Translations under genes and position numbers: made by a program
NCBI GenBank assembly: GCA_963736355.1
Contig: CAVTOO010000002.1
Coordinates: 434,001 to 498,000, forward strand
Source of the DNA: CAVTOO01 sp963736355
GTDB lineage: Bacteria; Pseudomonadota; Alphaproteobacteria; Rhizobiales; Xanthobacteraceae
DNA length: 64,000 bases
Direction of reading: 5' to 3'
Notes under the pieces: generated by a model
Told to the model about the DNA's origin: nothing
Database searches by the model: none
Seen by the model: the letters and a program-made list of their open reading frames with translations, nothing else
Shown here: positions 21,198-32,097 of the stretch, one piece after another
Numbering within the stretch: the first letter of the stretch is position 1
Layout of the letters: the number at the start of each line of letters is the position of its first letter

Positions 21198-22428
21198 CTA
21201 GCGGATATTGGACTCGTCCTCGATCCAGTCGTCGTCGGATGCGCGGCGCGATGCTTTTTTGGTCCGGCCGAGCGCGCCGGTGAATTGCGGTTCGCGCGTC
21301 GAGGCGTAGCTGCCGCCACGCGCGCGTGAGGCGACCAGTTCGCCCGAGACGGCCTCGGGCTGACAGATCACGCGGCCCGAGGAGCGCCGCATCAGATCGA
21401 CGTGGATGTGATCGTAGTGATAGACGTTCGAACCCGGTGCCAGCACGGTCGAGAATTGCTGGCAGGCCGCGCCCTGCACGTCGCGCAGGAAGCCCTGCTC
21501 CTCCGGCAAACCCTTCCATCCGCCCTTCACCGTGATCACGCGACCGTCCGCGAGCGTGAAGGAAGCGATGTCGAGTGCGTTGCCGAAAGCATGCTCGGAG
21601 ATGCGCGAATTCGAATTGCCGTTCATGCCGCGGCATGAATAAGCCGAAATCTGCTTGATCTCGACAACGGGCGTACCGAACCAGCGCGTCGCCGACGTCT
21701 GCACCGACTCCGTAATCCAGCGATCCAGCGCCGACACCATCGGACACGCCAGCGTTGCCGTCGGCTTGACTGTGACGGGACCGATCGCGGCGGTTTGCGG
21801 TGCGGCTCGCGACGGACCAAGCGCAGGCGGCAAAGTCTGCGGACGCGGCGGCTGATATTGCGGATTGCGATACGGCGAGTTCGAAAGCTGCGGCGGCATC
21901 CGCTGCGGTGGCGCCTGCTCCTCGATCAAATCGGCATCGTTCTCAAAATCGGGCGATAGTGCCGCGCCGGGCGTCGTCAGCGACACCGGGCCATTTGAGG
22001 GACGATATCCCGGCTGCGGAGTATGCGTTGCGCGGATAGGGCTGCGGCTGAGGCGATTGCGGATAGGCGGTTTGCGGCGGCGGCGCATAGCTCGGCGCGG
22101 GCTGCGCGCCCGGCCAGCGCGGCTGACCGCCGGCATTCGGAATGGCACCCGGCGGGCGCATGTCCGAGACATAACCGAGCGCCGAATTGTTGTCGCCGAG
22201 AGCAGCGACCTTCAACGGATACTCGGCGCCGCAGATGCCCGGACCGGAAATCGATTCGGCGCGCGTGATGTGAACGCCTTCACGCACCGTTCCGGATTTC
22301 AGGCAGGTGCGTTCGGCTTCCGCGCGCCAGGGCTCACGCTCAGCGAACTGCAACCAACCACGGCCACAACCTGCAAGCGACACCAGAACGAGCGAGCCGA
22401 CGAGGGACAAACGAAACGCGCGCGTCAT
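21198..22428 (-). CDS. Extensin-like family lipoprotein (frameshifted)
   Basis: About 410 residues. The N-terminus is a lipoprotein signal (SLVGSLVLVSLAGCG), followed by a domain with CLKSGTVREGVHITRAESIS and two further Cys residues, a long Pro/Gln/Tyr-rich linker, and a C-terminal extensin-like domain. That domain shows ISEHAFGNALDIASFTLADG and YHYDHIHVDLMRR, the His/Asp metal pattern of LAS/M15-type peptidases, so a role in peptidoglycan is likely. A single-base indel near 21990-22010, in the linker, shifts the frame. The protein sits in an envelope-rich part of the window. Confidence 0.8.
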
Positions 22429-22674
22429 CGCGCGACCTTGGAGGTAATTTTATTAAAGAGTATTCAACGCTTCGCATTTGCAAAAACTTAACCACGTTGC
22501 CGCCGGCGCCTGAAACATTTTGGCGGCCAAGTCGTTGACGCGGCAATGACATCTGGAGCGCGGCAAAACGCGTCAGTACTGCTCACTTTTTTGCCGCGAA
22601 TCGGAGGTTAGTCTTGGAGCGTTGCACCGGGCACTCACGGGGGCATCGCGCTGATTTAACCGGGAGATCCTGCC

Positions 22675-22758
22675 ATGGGCATCACCGCGAAGATCAATGT
22701 CATGATGCTATGCGCCGCATTCGGCTTCGTCGGCGCAATATTGATGGGTATTTTCTAG
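22675..22758 (+). CDS. 27-residue putative membrane microprotein
   Basis: The frame reads MGITAKINVMMLCAAFGFVG and ends AILMGIF with a TAG stop. It is one hydrophobic helix with a short basic N-terminus. A good ribosome binding site (cgggag) lies about ten bases upstream, and a GC-rich hairpin follows 12 bases after the stop. The function is unknown. It could be missed by standard gene callers because of its length. Confidence 0.45.
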   Translation: MGITAKINVMMLCAAFGFVGAILMGIF

Positions 22759-22769
22759 CGTAGGCGCCG

Positions 22770-22795
22770 GAGGCGGGCGGCCAGCCGCCCGTCTC
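22770..22795 (+). terminator. GC-rich hairpin after the microprotein gene
   Basis: A 12-bp stem with one mismatch (gaggcgggcggc / gccgcccgtctc) and a 2-nt minimum loop lies directly downstream of the 27-residue frame. There is no T-tract, so a terminator is only a possibility. Confidence 0.35.
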
Positions 22796-23035
22796 CGCGA
22801 CCGCCCGGCGGCCGCCATCGCGGCTCACCTCATGCTTTCCCCTGATTAAGACCGGTAAAAATGCATGCTTAAACAAGCCTGCAGAGCGCTGCCTTAATTC
22901 AGGCGGCCGGCTTCACGGTCCGCAATCACCTCTTGTTGTACGAAAACACCGTTGGTCCAGCCTTGGAACCTTAACGGCCTTTGAACCGTTGCTTGGATGG
23001 ACCCGACCAAAAGAAAACAACAGGGGACAGCGTCC

Positions 23036-23731
23036 ATGTTCAGCACCTTCAGCAAATCCGGCCCAGGCCGTTTCGCCACCGCGGCAGCTCTTTCCGCCCT
23101 TTTCGCCCTCACAGGCACGGTTTCGGCCAAGGCCGATCCCCTCGCCCTCATTTTCGGCCAGCAGCAGCGCGCGACTTTCGTCAACGCCTATGCGTATGCG
23201 CCGACCGCCGCTCCCGCGATGCCGGCGATCGAGGAGGAAGAAACCACCTCCGCCGAGACGCCCGCGCACCTGAAGCGCCAGATCGTCAGCTATGCCGGCC
23301 GCGAAGCCGCAGGCACGATCATCGTCGATACCCCGAACACCTATCTTTATTACGTCCTCGGCGGCGGCAAGGCGGTGCGTTACGGCATCGGCGTCGGCCG
23401 CGAGGGCTTCACCTGGTCCGGCACGCAATCGGTGACCAAGAAGGCCGAGTGGCCGGATTGGACGCCGCCCACCGAAATGCTTCAGCGTCAGCCTTATCTG
23501 CCGCGCTTCATGTCCGGCGGTCCGGGCAACCCGCTCGGCGCGCGTGCGATGTATCTCGGCGGCACGATCTACCGCATCCACGGCACCAACAATCCGTCCA
23601 CCATCGGCCAGCGCGTCTCGTCGGGCTGTATCCGCCTGACCAATGAAGATGTTGCGGACCTCTATTCCCGCGTCACCGTCGGCACCAAGGTTGTGGTGCT
23701 GCCGATGACGACCCGCACCGCCTCGCGCTGA
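23036..23731 (+). CDS. L,D-transpeptidase (YkuD domain), copy 1
   Basis: A 231-residue exported protein when started at MFSTF, which has a gggga ribosome binding site eight bases upstream; an in-frame ATG at 22997 is possible. The signal peptide is about residues 1-33. The YkuD domain has the catalytic motif with His182 (RIHGTN) and Cys198 in VSSGCIRL. Such enzymes make 3-3 peptidoglycan cross-links or attach proteins to the wall in the periplasm. Its catalytic half is closely similar to the second copy at 37572-38750, in which the Arg after GC(I/V) is replaced. Confidence 0.93.
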   Translation: MFSTFSKSGPGRFATAAALSALFALTGTVSAKADPLALIFGQQQRATFVNAYAYAPTAAPAMPAIEEEETTSAETPAHLKRQIVSYAGREAAGTIIVDTPNTYLYYVLGGGKAVRYGIGVGREGFTWSGTQSVTKKAEWPDWTPPTEMLQRQPYLPRFMSGGPGNPLGARAMYLGGTIYRIHGTNNPSTIGQRVSSGCIRLTNEDVADLYSRVTVGTKVVVLPMTTRTASR

Positions 23732-23786
23732 TCGGCGGGCGACGCCGGGCAGATCCCGGCCGCGCCAGATATCGACCGCATAACGG

Positions 23787-23818
23787 AACGCCTTCCACAG
23801 GATAAAGTGGAAGGCGTT
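23787..23818 (+). terminator. Hairpin downstream of the L,D-transpeptidase gene
   Basis: A perfect 12-bp stem (aacgccttccac / gtggaaggcgtt) with an 8-nt loop and a short T-run (tttcgcgttt) lies 55 bases after the stop. It may be a rho-independent terminator or a degraded dispersed palindrome. Confidence 0.55.
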
Positions 23819-23934
23819 TCGCGTTTGACGGCCAGCGCTTTCCACTTTTCCGCAAAATGCTCCAAGGCTACGCTCCAGCGCCACGAAGCAGCCAGCCTCA
23901 GGCCGCTTGCCGGCCATGACGGAGCAACGACCGA

Positions 23935-24669
23935 ATGCTTGCCCTCGCCCTCCCCACGCTGCTGACGCTTGTTGCTGCTGCAATCTTCCTGACGCTGGAG
24001 CGCGTTGCACCGGGGCGCGAATTGCCCAATGCACCGGGCTGGTATCTGCGCGCGCTTTTCATCAACGCCTGCCAGATCGCCATCACGCTCTCCACCGCCA
24101 CGCTGTGGACCAAACTGTTCGGCGCGGCATCGCTGTTTCATCTCGGCGCGCTGCAGATGCCGGTGCTCGAAGGCTTCATCGGCTGGTTTGTCGGCACGTT
24201 CTTCTTTTACTGGTGGCACCGCATCCGCCATCGGCAGGGCTGGTGGCTGGTCTTTCACCAGATCCATCATTCACCGGCGCGCATCGAAGCGCTGACCTCG
24301 TTCTACAAGCACCCGGTTGAGATCGTGGCCAACTCGGCGCTGGCCGCGGCGATCCTGTATCCGCTGCTCGGCTCCACGCTCGAAGGCGCGCTGTGGTTCA
24401 ACTTCTTCGCCGCCACGGGCGAATTCTTCTATCATTCGAATTTCAAGTCACCGCGCTGGCTGAAATATTTCATCCAGACGCCGGAGTTGCATTCGATCCA
24501 TCATCAGCTTGACGTGCACCAGTACAATTTCGCCGACTTGCCGATCTGGGACCGGCTGTTCGGAACCTATCGCGATACCGACGACTTTGCCGAGCAATGC
24601 GGATTCCCGGAGAACAACGAACGCCATCTCATGCGGATGCTCGCGTTCCGCGACGTCTACAAGGGCTGA
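23935..24669 (+). CDS. Sterol desaturase / fatty acid hydroxylase family membrane enzyme
   Basis: An intact 244-residue di-iron membrane enzyme. Histidine clusters match the family: HRIRHRQG at about residue 94, HQIHHSPAR about ten residues later, and HSIHHQ near 190, with hydrophobic segments at about residues 3-22, 40-58, 77-92 and 130-150. Members hydroxylate or desaturate sterols, carotenoids or fatty acids at the inner membrane; the substrate cannot be told here, though a membrane lipid is likely. It has no obvious operon partner. Confidence 0.85.
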   Translation: MLALALPTLLTLVAAAIFLTLERVAPGRELPNAPGWYLRALFINACQIAITLSTATLWTKLFGAASLFHLGALQMPVLEGFIGWFVGTFFFYWWHRIRHRQGWWLVFHQIHHSPARIEALTSFYKHPVEIVANSALAAAILYPLLGSTLEGALWFNFFAATGEFFYHSNFKSPRWLKYFIQTPELHSIHHQLDVHQYNFADLPIWDRLFGTYRDTDDFAEQCGFPENNERHLMRMLAFRDVYKG

Positions 24670-24689
24670 GATATTCGGGCTGAGACGCC

Positions 24690-24803
24690 CTAGCGCTTCA
24701 TCGAAGCCGGCGGCGCACTCTGGTTGTAATAGGTCTGCATCGCGGCATAGCCGAGCACGATGCCGACGATCACCGAGACGGCGACGATGATGAAATTGCG
24801 CAT
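24690..24803 (-). CDS. 37-residue single-pass membrane protein
   Basis: The frame begins MRNFIIVAVSVIVGIVLGYA and ends with a short polar tail (TYYNQSAPPASMKR). It has one strong transmembrane helix with N-terminal positive charge and an aaggg ribosome binding site upstream. It converges on the desaturase gene and diverges from the DUF3297 gene. The function is unknown. Confidence 0.5.
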   Translation of the reverse strand: MRNFIIVAVSVIVGIVLGYAAMQTYYNQSAPPASMKR

Positions 24804-24881
24804 GGAAAGGCCCTTGTTGGACAGCGACGCTTGATCTACAGCGTAGCCCGGCCATTGGCCATAGAGGAAGGGCCGCACACC

Positions 24882-25142
24882 ATGACCAGCGACACCACGA
24901 GCAATTTTCCCGACCGTCTCTCGACCAATCCGGAAAGCCCGCATTACAACGAAGAGATTCTGTCGCGCGACGTCGGCATCCGTTTCAACGGCGCCGAGAA
25001 AACCAATGTCGACGAGTATTGCATCAGCGAGGGCTGGATTCGCGTCACCGCGGGCAACGCCAAGGACCGCTACGGCCGGCCGCTCACGATCAAGCTCAAG
25101 GGCACGGTTGAGCCCTATTTCAAGACGCCGGGAGCGGCCTGA
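24882..25142 (+). CDS. DUF3297 family protein
   Basis: An intact 86-residue soluble protein of the DUF3297 family. It shows the family pattern: PDRLSTNPESPHYNEEIL, then GIRFNGAEKTNVDEYCISEG, WIRVTAGNAKDR, and PLTIKLKGTVEPY. No enzymatic role is known for the family. The upstream ATG is used because the conserved region begins close after it. Confidence 0.85.
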   Translation: MTSDTTSNFPDRLSTNPESPHYNEEILSRDVGIRFNGAEKTNVDEYCISEGWIRVTAGNAKDRYGRPLTIKLKGTVEPYFKTPGAA

Positions 25143-25336
25143 TCCACGCAGCGCTGTAAGGTTACCGGCCGCGAAAACAGTGAAAATCTCCATAAATCTC
25201 CCCTAATTAACATTACCTCCTCAGGTTACCACCTGAAACGGGAACTCTGCCTCGTCATAGACGTTGTTCTGTCGATGTTTGGCCGCTTTATCGGTTGAAA
25301 CCAACCGTTCCCTTTCACTGCCGTGGAGCCTTTTCG

Positions 25337-25887
25337 ATGAAAAAAATTCTGGCGCTTGCGCCGCTGCTTCTTCTCGCCACTCCCGCCGCCGCCCAGCAAA
25401 GCCAGTATGAGAGTCTCGTGCAGTCGCACGCGGCCGCCAATGGCGTGCCGGTGTCGCTGGTGCATCGCGTGATCATGCGCGAGAGCCGCTACAATCCCCG
25501 CGCCGTCGGACGCGGCGGCGCCATGGGCATGATGCAGATCAAGCTCGCGACCGCGCGCGGCATGGGTTACTCGGGCGGCGCGCAGGGCCTGCTCGACGCC
25601 AACACCAATCTCACTTACGCGGTGAAATATCTCGCCGGCGCCTATCGCGTCGCAGGCGGCAATCACGATCGCGCCGTCGGTTATTACGCGAGCGGCTATT
25701 ATTACGCCGCCAAGCGCCAGGGCATCACGCGGACTGTCGCCGTGACCGAAGTCACGCCGGCGACATCTCCGCTGCAGGCGTTCGCGTTCGCAGCACCCGA
25801 GCCCAAGACACGCAGCGCCCGCAACCGGCCCTGCGCGCTGTGGTTCCGGCGCCGGAAGCCCCGGCGCAACCGTCCGTAACGCGTTGA
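25337..25887 (+). CDS. Lytic transglycosylase (SLT domain), C-terminus frameshifted
   Basis: A secreted muramidase-like enzyme that cleaves glycan strands. The signal peptide is residues 1-19 (LALAPLLLLATPAAA). The SLT domain includes the catalytic Glu49 in HRVIMRESRYNPRAV, GAMGMMQIKLATARGMGY and the NLTYAVKYLAGAYR segment. After about residue 155 the open frame becomes Arg-rich; one frame over it reads as a Pro/Ala-rich tail (DTQRPQPALRAVVPAPEAP) ending at 25885-25887. A single-base indel near 25805 is therefore likely. Confidence 0.85.
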
Positions 25888-25917
25888 CAGAAGCCGCTGG
25901 CGGCTTAAGTTAAAGAC

Positions 25918-26006
25918 GTTCCGAGGGGGGCTCCGCAGGGAGCTGAGATACCGCGTAATGCGCGGTGACCCTTTGAACCTGATCCGGGTCATGCCGGCGA
26001 AGGGAC
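25918..26006 (+). promoter_or_regulatory. TPP riboswitch (THI element)
   Basis: The conserved thiamine-pyrophosphate aptamer is plain: gggggctccgcagggagctg, the invariant ctgagata, then accctttgaacctgatccgg followed by gtcatgccggcgaaggga. It lies directly upstream of thiO. The 3' end of the aptamer (gaagggacaggg) reaches to within five bases of the thiO ATG and contains its ribosome binding site. Control is therefore inferred to be at translation initiation: TPP binding would hide the site and shut down the thi operon. Confidence 0.97.
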
Positions 26007-26010
26007 AGGG

Positions 26011-27037
26011 ATGTTTAAGCAGACCAATTCACGCACCTTTGCGTCCATAAACGTGATCGGTGCCGGCATTGCCGGCGCCTGGCACGCGCTTGCTGGCGCG
26101 CGCCGGTCATCGCGTCACGCTGATCGAGCGCGACAGCGCAGCATGACGCACGGCGCCAGTCATTTCGCCGGCGGCATGCTGGCGCCGTGGTGCGAGCGCG
26201 AAAGCGCCGGAACCCGCGCGTCGCGCGTCTGGGCCAGCGGTCGCTCGATCTGTGGCGCAGAGGAATTCGGCGACACGTCCGTCAACGGGTACGCTGGTCG
26301 TGGCGCATCCGCGCGACCGCGCCGACTTCGACACGCTTCGCCGCGCGCACGCAACGGCCACGAGCGGCTCGACGCCGACGGCATCGCCGCCCTCGAGCCC
26401 GCTCTCGCCGGGCGCTTTCGCGAGGCGCTGTTCTTTCCGGACGAGGCCCATCTCGAGCCGCGCGAGGCGCTGCCGGACCTGCACGCGCGTGTGCTCGAAG
26501 CGCGGCGTCGACCATCCACTTCGGCGTCGAGCGATCGCGCGACGGGACCGGAAGGCTCGTCGTCATCGACTGCCGCGGCCTCGCCGCGCGCGACCGCCTC
26601 CCGATCTGCGCGGCGTGCAGCGGCGAGATGCTGTCGTCGAAACCTCCGAGATCTGCCTGTCGCGCCCGGTGCGCCTGCTGCATCCGCGCATGCCGCTCTA
26701 CGTCGTGCCGCGCGGCGACGACCTCTTCATGATCGGCGCGACCATGATCGAGAGCGACGATACGCGGGCCGATCGCGTGCGCTCGGCGCTGGAATTGCTC
26801 AGCGCGGCCTACGCGCTGCATCCCGCCTTCGGCGAGGCCGCATCGTCGAGATCGGCGTCGGCGCTGCGCCCCGCCTTCCCCGACAACCTGCCCCGCGTCA
26901 CCGGCTCGAGCGGCGCGCAGATCTGCGTCAACGGGCTTTATCGCCACGGCTTCCTGCTGGCGCCCGCGCTGGCCGAGCTGACGCTGGCCTATGTCGAGCG
27001 CGGTGCGATCGACGATGAGGTGATGCGATGCAGCTGA
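26011..27037 (+). CDS. thiO: Glycine oxidase ThiO (frameshifted)
   Basis: An FAD-dependent oxidase that turns glycine into dehydroglycine (iminoacetate) for thiazole synthesis. The N-terminus carries the FAD-binding motif (INVIGAGIAGAWHAL, then ARAGHRVTLIERD in the corrected frame), followed by THGASHFAGGMLAPWCERES. The C-terminal half shows YVVPRGDDLFMIGATMIESD and NGLYRHGFLLAPALAELTL. Many single extra bases (for example near 26091, 26207, 26221 and 26262) shift the frame. The end at 27035-27037 overlaps the thiS start. It is the first gene after the riboswitch. Confidence 0.88.
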
Positions 27038-27225
27038 TCGTCAACGGCGAAGCACATGGAGACGCAGGCTGCGACCGTCGCCGCGCTGCTCGGCGAACTC
27101 GGCTACGAGGGCAATGTCGCGACCGCGGTCAATGAGCGAGATCGTGTCGCGCCGCAACTGGGCGCAGCGACGGCGCTCAATGACGGCGACGAATCGAAGT
27201 CATCACGCCGCGGCAGGGAGGCTGA
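27028..27225 (+). CDS. thiS: Sulfur carrier protein ThiS (frameshifted)
   Basis: A small ubiquitin-like sulfur carrier that brings the thiazole sulfur as a C-terminal thiocarboxylate. The start is MQLIVNGEA, the middle TQAATVAALLGELGYEGNVA then TAVNE, and the end VITPRQGG shows the required Gly-Gly tail before a TGA at 27223-27225. Extra bases near 27052, 27135 and 27160-27195 break the frame. It overlaps thiO by ten bases and is followed three bases later by thiG. Confidence 0.85.
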
Positions 27226-27228
27226 CCG

Positions 27229-28021
27229 ATGGCTGATCGTCTCCTTCTACGGCAAGACCTTCGCCTCGCGCCTGCTGATCGGCACCGCGCTCTATCCCTC
27301 GCCCGCGATCATGCAGGCCGCGATCCGCGAGGCCTCCGGCGCGAGATCGTCACCGTGTCGGTGCGCCGCGAGGCGGCGGGCGGCAAGGCCGGCGCGTCGT
27401 TCTGGGCGCTGATCCGCGAGCTCGACGTCGCGTGCTGCCGAACACCGCCGGCTGCCACACCGCGCGCGACGCCATCACGACCGCGCAGCTCGCGCGCGAA
27501 CTCTTCAACACGCCTGGATCAAGCTCGAGGTCATCGCCGACGACGACACGCTGCAGCCCGATGTCGTCGGCCTCGTCGAGGCAGCGGCGAGCCTCGTCAA
27601 GGACGGCTTCGAGGTGTTTCCCTATTGCACCGAGGACCTCGGCGTGGCGCAGCGCCTCGTCGATGCCGGCTGCCGCGTCATCATGCCATGGGCGTCGCCG
27701 ATCGGCAGCGCACGCGGCATCGTCAACGCGCCCGCGCTGCAAACTGCTGCGCGCACGCTTGCCCGACATCACGCTGGTGGTCGATGCCGGGCTCGGCGCG
27801 CCGTCGCATGCGGCCCACGCCATGGAGCTGGGCTACGACGCCGTGCTGCTCAACACCGCCGTCGCCAAGGCCGGCGATCCGGTCGCGATGGCGCGGCGCC
27901 TTCCGGCTCGCCGTCGAATGCCGGCCACGCCGCGCATCGCGCCGGACTGATGGGCCCGCGCGACTTCGCCTCCCCTTCAACCCCTGTCGTTGGGACACCC
28001 TTCTGGCATGCCGTATCCTGA
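27229..28021 (+). CDS. thiG: Thiazole synthase ThiG (frameshifted)
   Basis: A TIM-barrel enzyme that builds the thiazole phosphate ring from deoxyxylulose phosphate, ThiS-thiocarboxylate and the ThiO product. Corrected segments are typical: FYGKTFASRLLIGTALYPSP, LPNTAGCHTARDAITTAQLA, the WIKLEVIADDDTLQPDVVGL block, VFPYCTEDLGVAQRLVDAGC and MPWASPIGSARGIVN. The end GPRDFASPSTPVVGTPFWHA is intact. Several single-base insertions (roughly 27248, 27340, 27437, 27520, 27745 and 27900) shift the frame. The end overlaps the thiE start by 14 bases. Confidence 0.9.
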
Positions 28022-28616
28022 CCGCTTCTATCCGGTGATCGACTCCCTCGCCTGGGTGACGCGCCTTGTCGCGCTCGGCGTCGGCACGGTGCAATTGCGC
28101 ATGAAGGAGCTGTCGGACGACGAAGCGACCGTGGCGGTGGCCGAGGCGCTGTCCATCACGCGCGGCACGCACACCAAGCTCGTCGTCAACGATTACTGGC
28201 GCGCGGCCATCGACGCCGGCGCGCAGCATCTGCATCTCGGCCAGGAAGATCTGGCCGAGGCCGACGTCAAAGCGATCCGCAGCGCCGGGCTGACGCTCGG
28301 TCTCTCCACCCATGACGAGGCCGAACTCGATTTCGCGTTGAGCCACAAGCCGGATTACGTCGCGCTCGGCCCCGTCTTCGAGACGACGCTGAAGGCGATG
28401 CGCTTTGATCCGCAAGGCGTGCCGCGCGTCACCGAATGGAAGAAGCGCGTCGGCGACATTCCGCTGGTCGCCATCGGCGGCATCAAGCTCGAACAGGCGG
28501 ACGCCATCTACGCGGCCGGCGCCGACTCAATCGCGGTCGTCAGCGACATCACCCAGAATCCCGATCCGGATGCGCGCGTGCGCGCCTGGCTCTCTCTCAC
28601 CATGCAAGCAGCCTGA
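28008..28616 (+). CDS. thiE: Thiamine phosphate synthase ThiE
   Basis: An intact 202-residue enzyme that joins the thiazole and pyrimidine halves to make thiamine phosphate. Key regions: VGTVQLRMKELSDDEA, the VNDYWRAAIDAGAQHLHLGQ segment with the diphosphate-binding Asn/Asp, YVALGPVFETTLK and VAIGGIKLEQADAIYAAGAD. The start MPYPDRFYPV overlaps thiG. It is the only thi gene here without an indel. Confidence 0.95.
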   Translation: MPYPDRFYPVIDSLAWVTRLVALGVGTVQLRMKELSDDEATVAVAEALSITRGTHTKLVVNDYWRAAIDAGAQHLHLGQEDLAEADVKAIRSAGLTLGLSTHDEAELDFALSHKPDYVALGPVFETTLKAMRFDPQGVPRVTEWKKRVGDIPLVAIGGIKLEQADAIYAAGADSIAVVSDITQNPDPDARVRAWLSLTMQAA

Positions 28617-28655
28617 GCTCGCTTCGCGCAAATATAAAAGACCACGGAGGAAACC

Positions 28656-30546
<1,891 letters not shown>

Positions 30547-30550
30547 CGGC

Positions 30551-31072
30551 ATGACGGCAACACCTCCGCTGCCGGATCTGCTCCGCGACGGATTGGACCT
30601 TGTATTTGTCGGAACGGCGGCTGGCCGAAAGTCAGCCGCCGTTTCTGCGTATTACGCCCATCCCGGCAACCGCTTCTGGCGCACGCTCGCGAGCGTCGGC
30701 CTGACGCCGCGGCTTTATCTGCCGCACGAATTCCCGAGCCTGCTCGATCTCGGCATCGGCTTCACCGACATGTCGAAAGTCGGCATCGGCATGGATCACG
30801 AGATCGCAGCAGAGCATTTCGACCGCACCGCGTTCGACGACAAGATGCGACGCTACAGGCCACGCATCGTCGCCTTCACCAGCAAGAAGGCCGCGAGCGT
30901 CTGGCTGAATGTGCCGACCGGCAAGATCGCGCTCGGCCGGCAGGAGCCGCGCAATGGTTTTCCCATGACGTTCGTGTTGCCGTCACCATCGGGTGCAGCG
31001 ACGCGCACCTGGGATGAGCGGCCGTGGCGTGAGCTGGCGGCGGCCGTTCGAAATACGCCCTCACGTTTGTGA
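30551..31072 (+). CDS. Mug-type mismatch-specific uracil/thymine DNA glycosylase
   Basis: An intact 173-residue protein of the uracil-DNA glycosylase superfamily, Mug/TDG branch, which removes U or T from G mismatches. Motif I is LVFVGTAAGRKSA followed by YYAHPGNRFWRTL, and motif II near the C-terminus is VLPSPSGAATRTW. The usual Asn of Mug motif I (GINPG) is replaced here by TAAG, so activity could differ. It starts four bases after the thiC stop, so read-through from the thi operon is possible. Confidence 0.82.
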   Translation: MTATPPLPDLLRDGLDLVFVGTAAGRKSAAVSAYYAHPGNRFWRTLASVGLTPRLYLPHEFPSLLDLGIGFTDMSKVGIGMDHEIAAEHFDRTAFDDKMRRYRPRIVAFTSKKAASVWLNVPTGKIALGRQEPRNGFPMTFVLPSPSGAATRTWDERPWRELAAAVRNTPSRL

Positions 31073-31200
31073 CAATGCACATTTTCGATTCATTGAAGTA
31101 ACGCGCCACGCTCGTCATTGCGTGAATTTTGCCTATATTGATTCGCGACAGCGATTTGCTTCGCGCGACTACGGACAACGGCGAGATTCAAAGACCCATC

Positions 31201-31788
31201 ATGGCGCGATCACCCATTCAGGCTGCAGGCGGCATCGTCGTGCGCAGCGGCGACAAGCCGCTGATCGCGGTGGTGCAGCGGCGCAAGGATCGCGGCTGGG
31301 TGCTGCCCAAGGGCAAGCTCAATCGCGGCGAGAGCGCGCTCGCGGCCGCCCGGCGCGAGGTGATCGAGGAAACCGGCCACGATGTCGTCGTGCATGAATT
31401 CATCGGCACGATTTCCTACAAGACGCGCGAGGCGCCGAAGGTCGTGCAGTTCTGGCGGATGCAAGCTGTTGAAGCGCCGCCACGTCCGCTGATGAAGGAT
31501 ATCCGCGCGGTCGCGTGGCTGCCGCTCAGTGCGGCGGTCAAACGCCTGTCGCTGCCGCGCGAGCAATTGTTCCTGCGCAATATCGGTCCGCTGGCGCTCA
31601 GTCTGGCGCGTCAGACGGCACCCGCACATGAAGCCGCGCGTGCTTCAACGCCTGCCGCCGACAATCCCAATCAGGCCGACGGCAAATCCGCGCCTGCCTT
31701 GGGGAGCTTCCTCGATGTGTTCCGCATCGGGCTGCGGCAGTTGCGACTGCTGTCGCGGCTGCGCGCGGCGCGCACCGACGCCCGGTAG
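31201..31788 (+). CDS. Nudix hydrolase
   Basis: A 195-residue protein when started at MARSPIQAAGG; an upstream in-frame ATG at 31129 would add residues that do not look conserved. The Nudix box (about residues 37-59) follows RKDRGWVLPKGKLNRGE and contains ARREVIEETGH with the metal ligands. The WVLPKG start resembles diadenosine polyphosphate or MutT1-like hydrolases. The C-terminal 50 residues are a low-complexity Ala/Pro stretch followed by a basic helix (LRQLRLLSRLRAAR). Confidence 0.85.
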   Translation: MARSPIQAAGGIVVRSGDKPLIAVVQRRKDRGWVLPKGKLNRGESALAAARREVIEETGHDVVVHEFIGTISYKTREAPKVVQFWRMQAVEAPPRPLMKDIRAVAWLPLSAAVKRLSLPREQLFLRNIGPLALSLARQTAPAHEAARASTPAADNPNQADGKSAPALGSFLDVFRIGLRQLRLLSRLRAARTDAR

Positions 31789-31797
31789 AGCGCGCGC

Positions 31798-32097
31798 CTA
31801 TTTCTTTTTCTGCTTCGGATTGATCTGCATCGCGGGCGCAGCCGGCGTCGGCGTCACGTCGCGCGCACCTGACCATGGGTCGTTGCTCGCCTTTTGCTGA
31901 ATGGGCACACGCGCCGACGCGGCGCGCGCCGCCTCTTCGCGCGCCCTGGCGCGGGCCTTGTCTTCTTCGCTCACTTCCTTGTCGGCGCCGAGCGAGAGAC
32001 CGGGTGTCGGCATTTGCGCCGATGCAGAGCCCGACGCACGAACCAGCGTCGAAGCAGCCAGCACTGTCACGGCAAACAAAATCAGAACGCGTCGCAT
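31798..32097 (-). CDS. Small exported protein, conserved hypothetical
   Basis: A 99-residue protein starting at MRRVLILFAVTVLAASTLVR, a signal peptide. The mature part has a charged helix (EVSEEDKARARAREEAARAA) and ends in a basic tail (MQINPKQKKK). It converges on the Nudix gene with a 9-base gap. The function is unknown. Confidence 0.6.
   Translation of the reverse strand: MRRVLILFAVTVLAASTLVRASGSASAQMPTPGLSLGADKEVSEEDKARARAREEAARAASARVPIQQKASNDPWSGARDVTPTPAAPAMQINPKQKKK

Noticed and set aside
20104..21747. 547-codon version of the SGNH-type protein
   Set aside because: The first 214 codons are antisense-like Arg/Gly-rich sequence over the extensin-like gene; MAWRLFLSP with its membrane helix is the natural start.
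26160..26950. Separate genes in the thiO region from its several open frames
   Set aside because: Corrected for single extra bases, all frames join into one ThiO; none of the pieces has its own start site.
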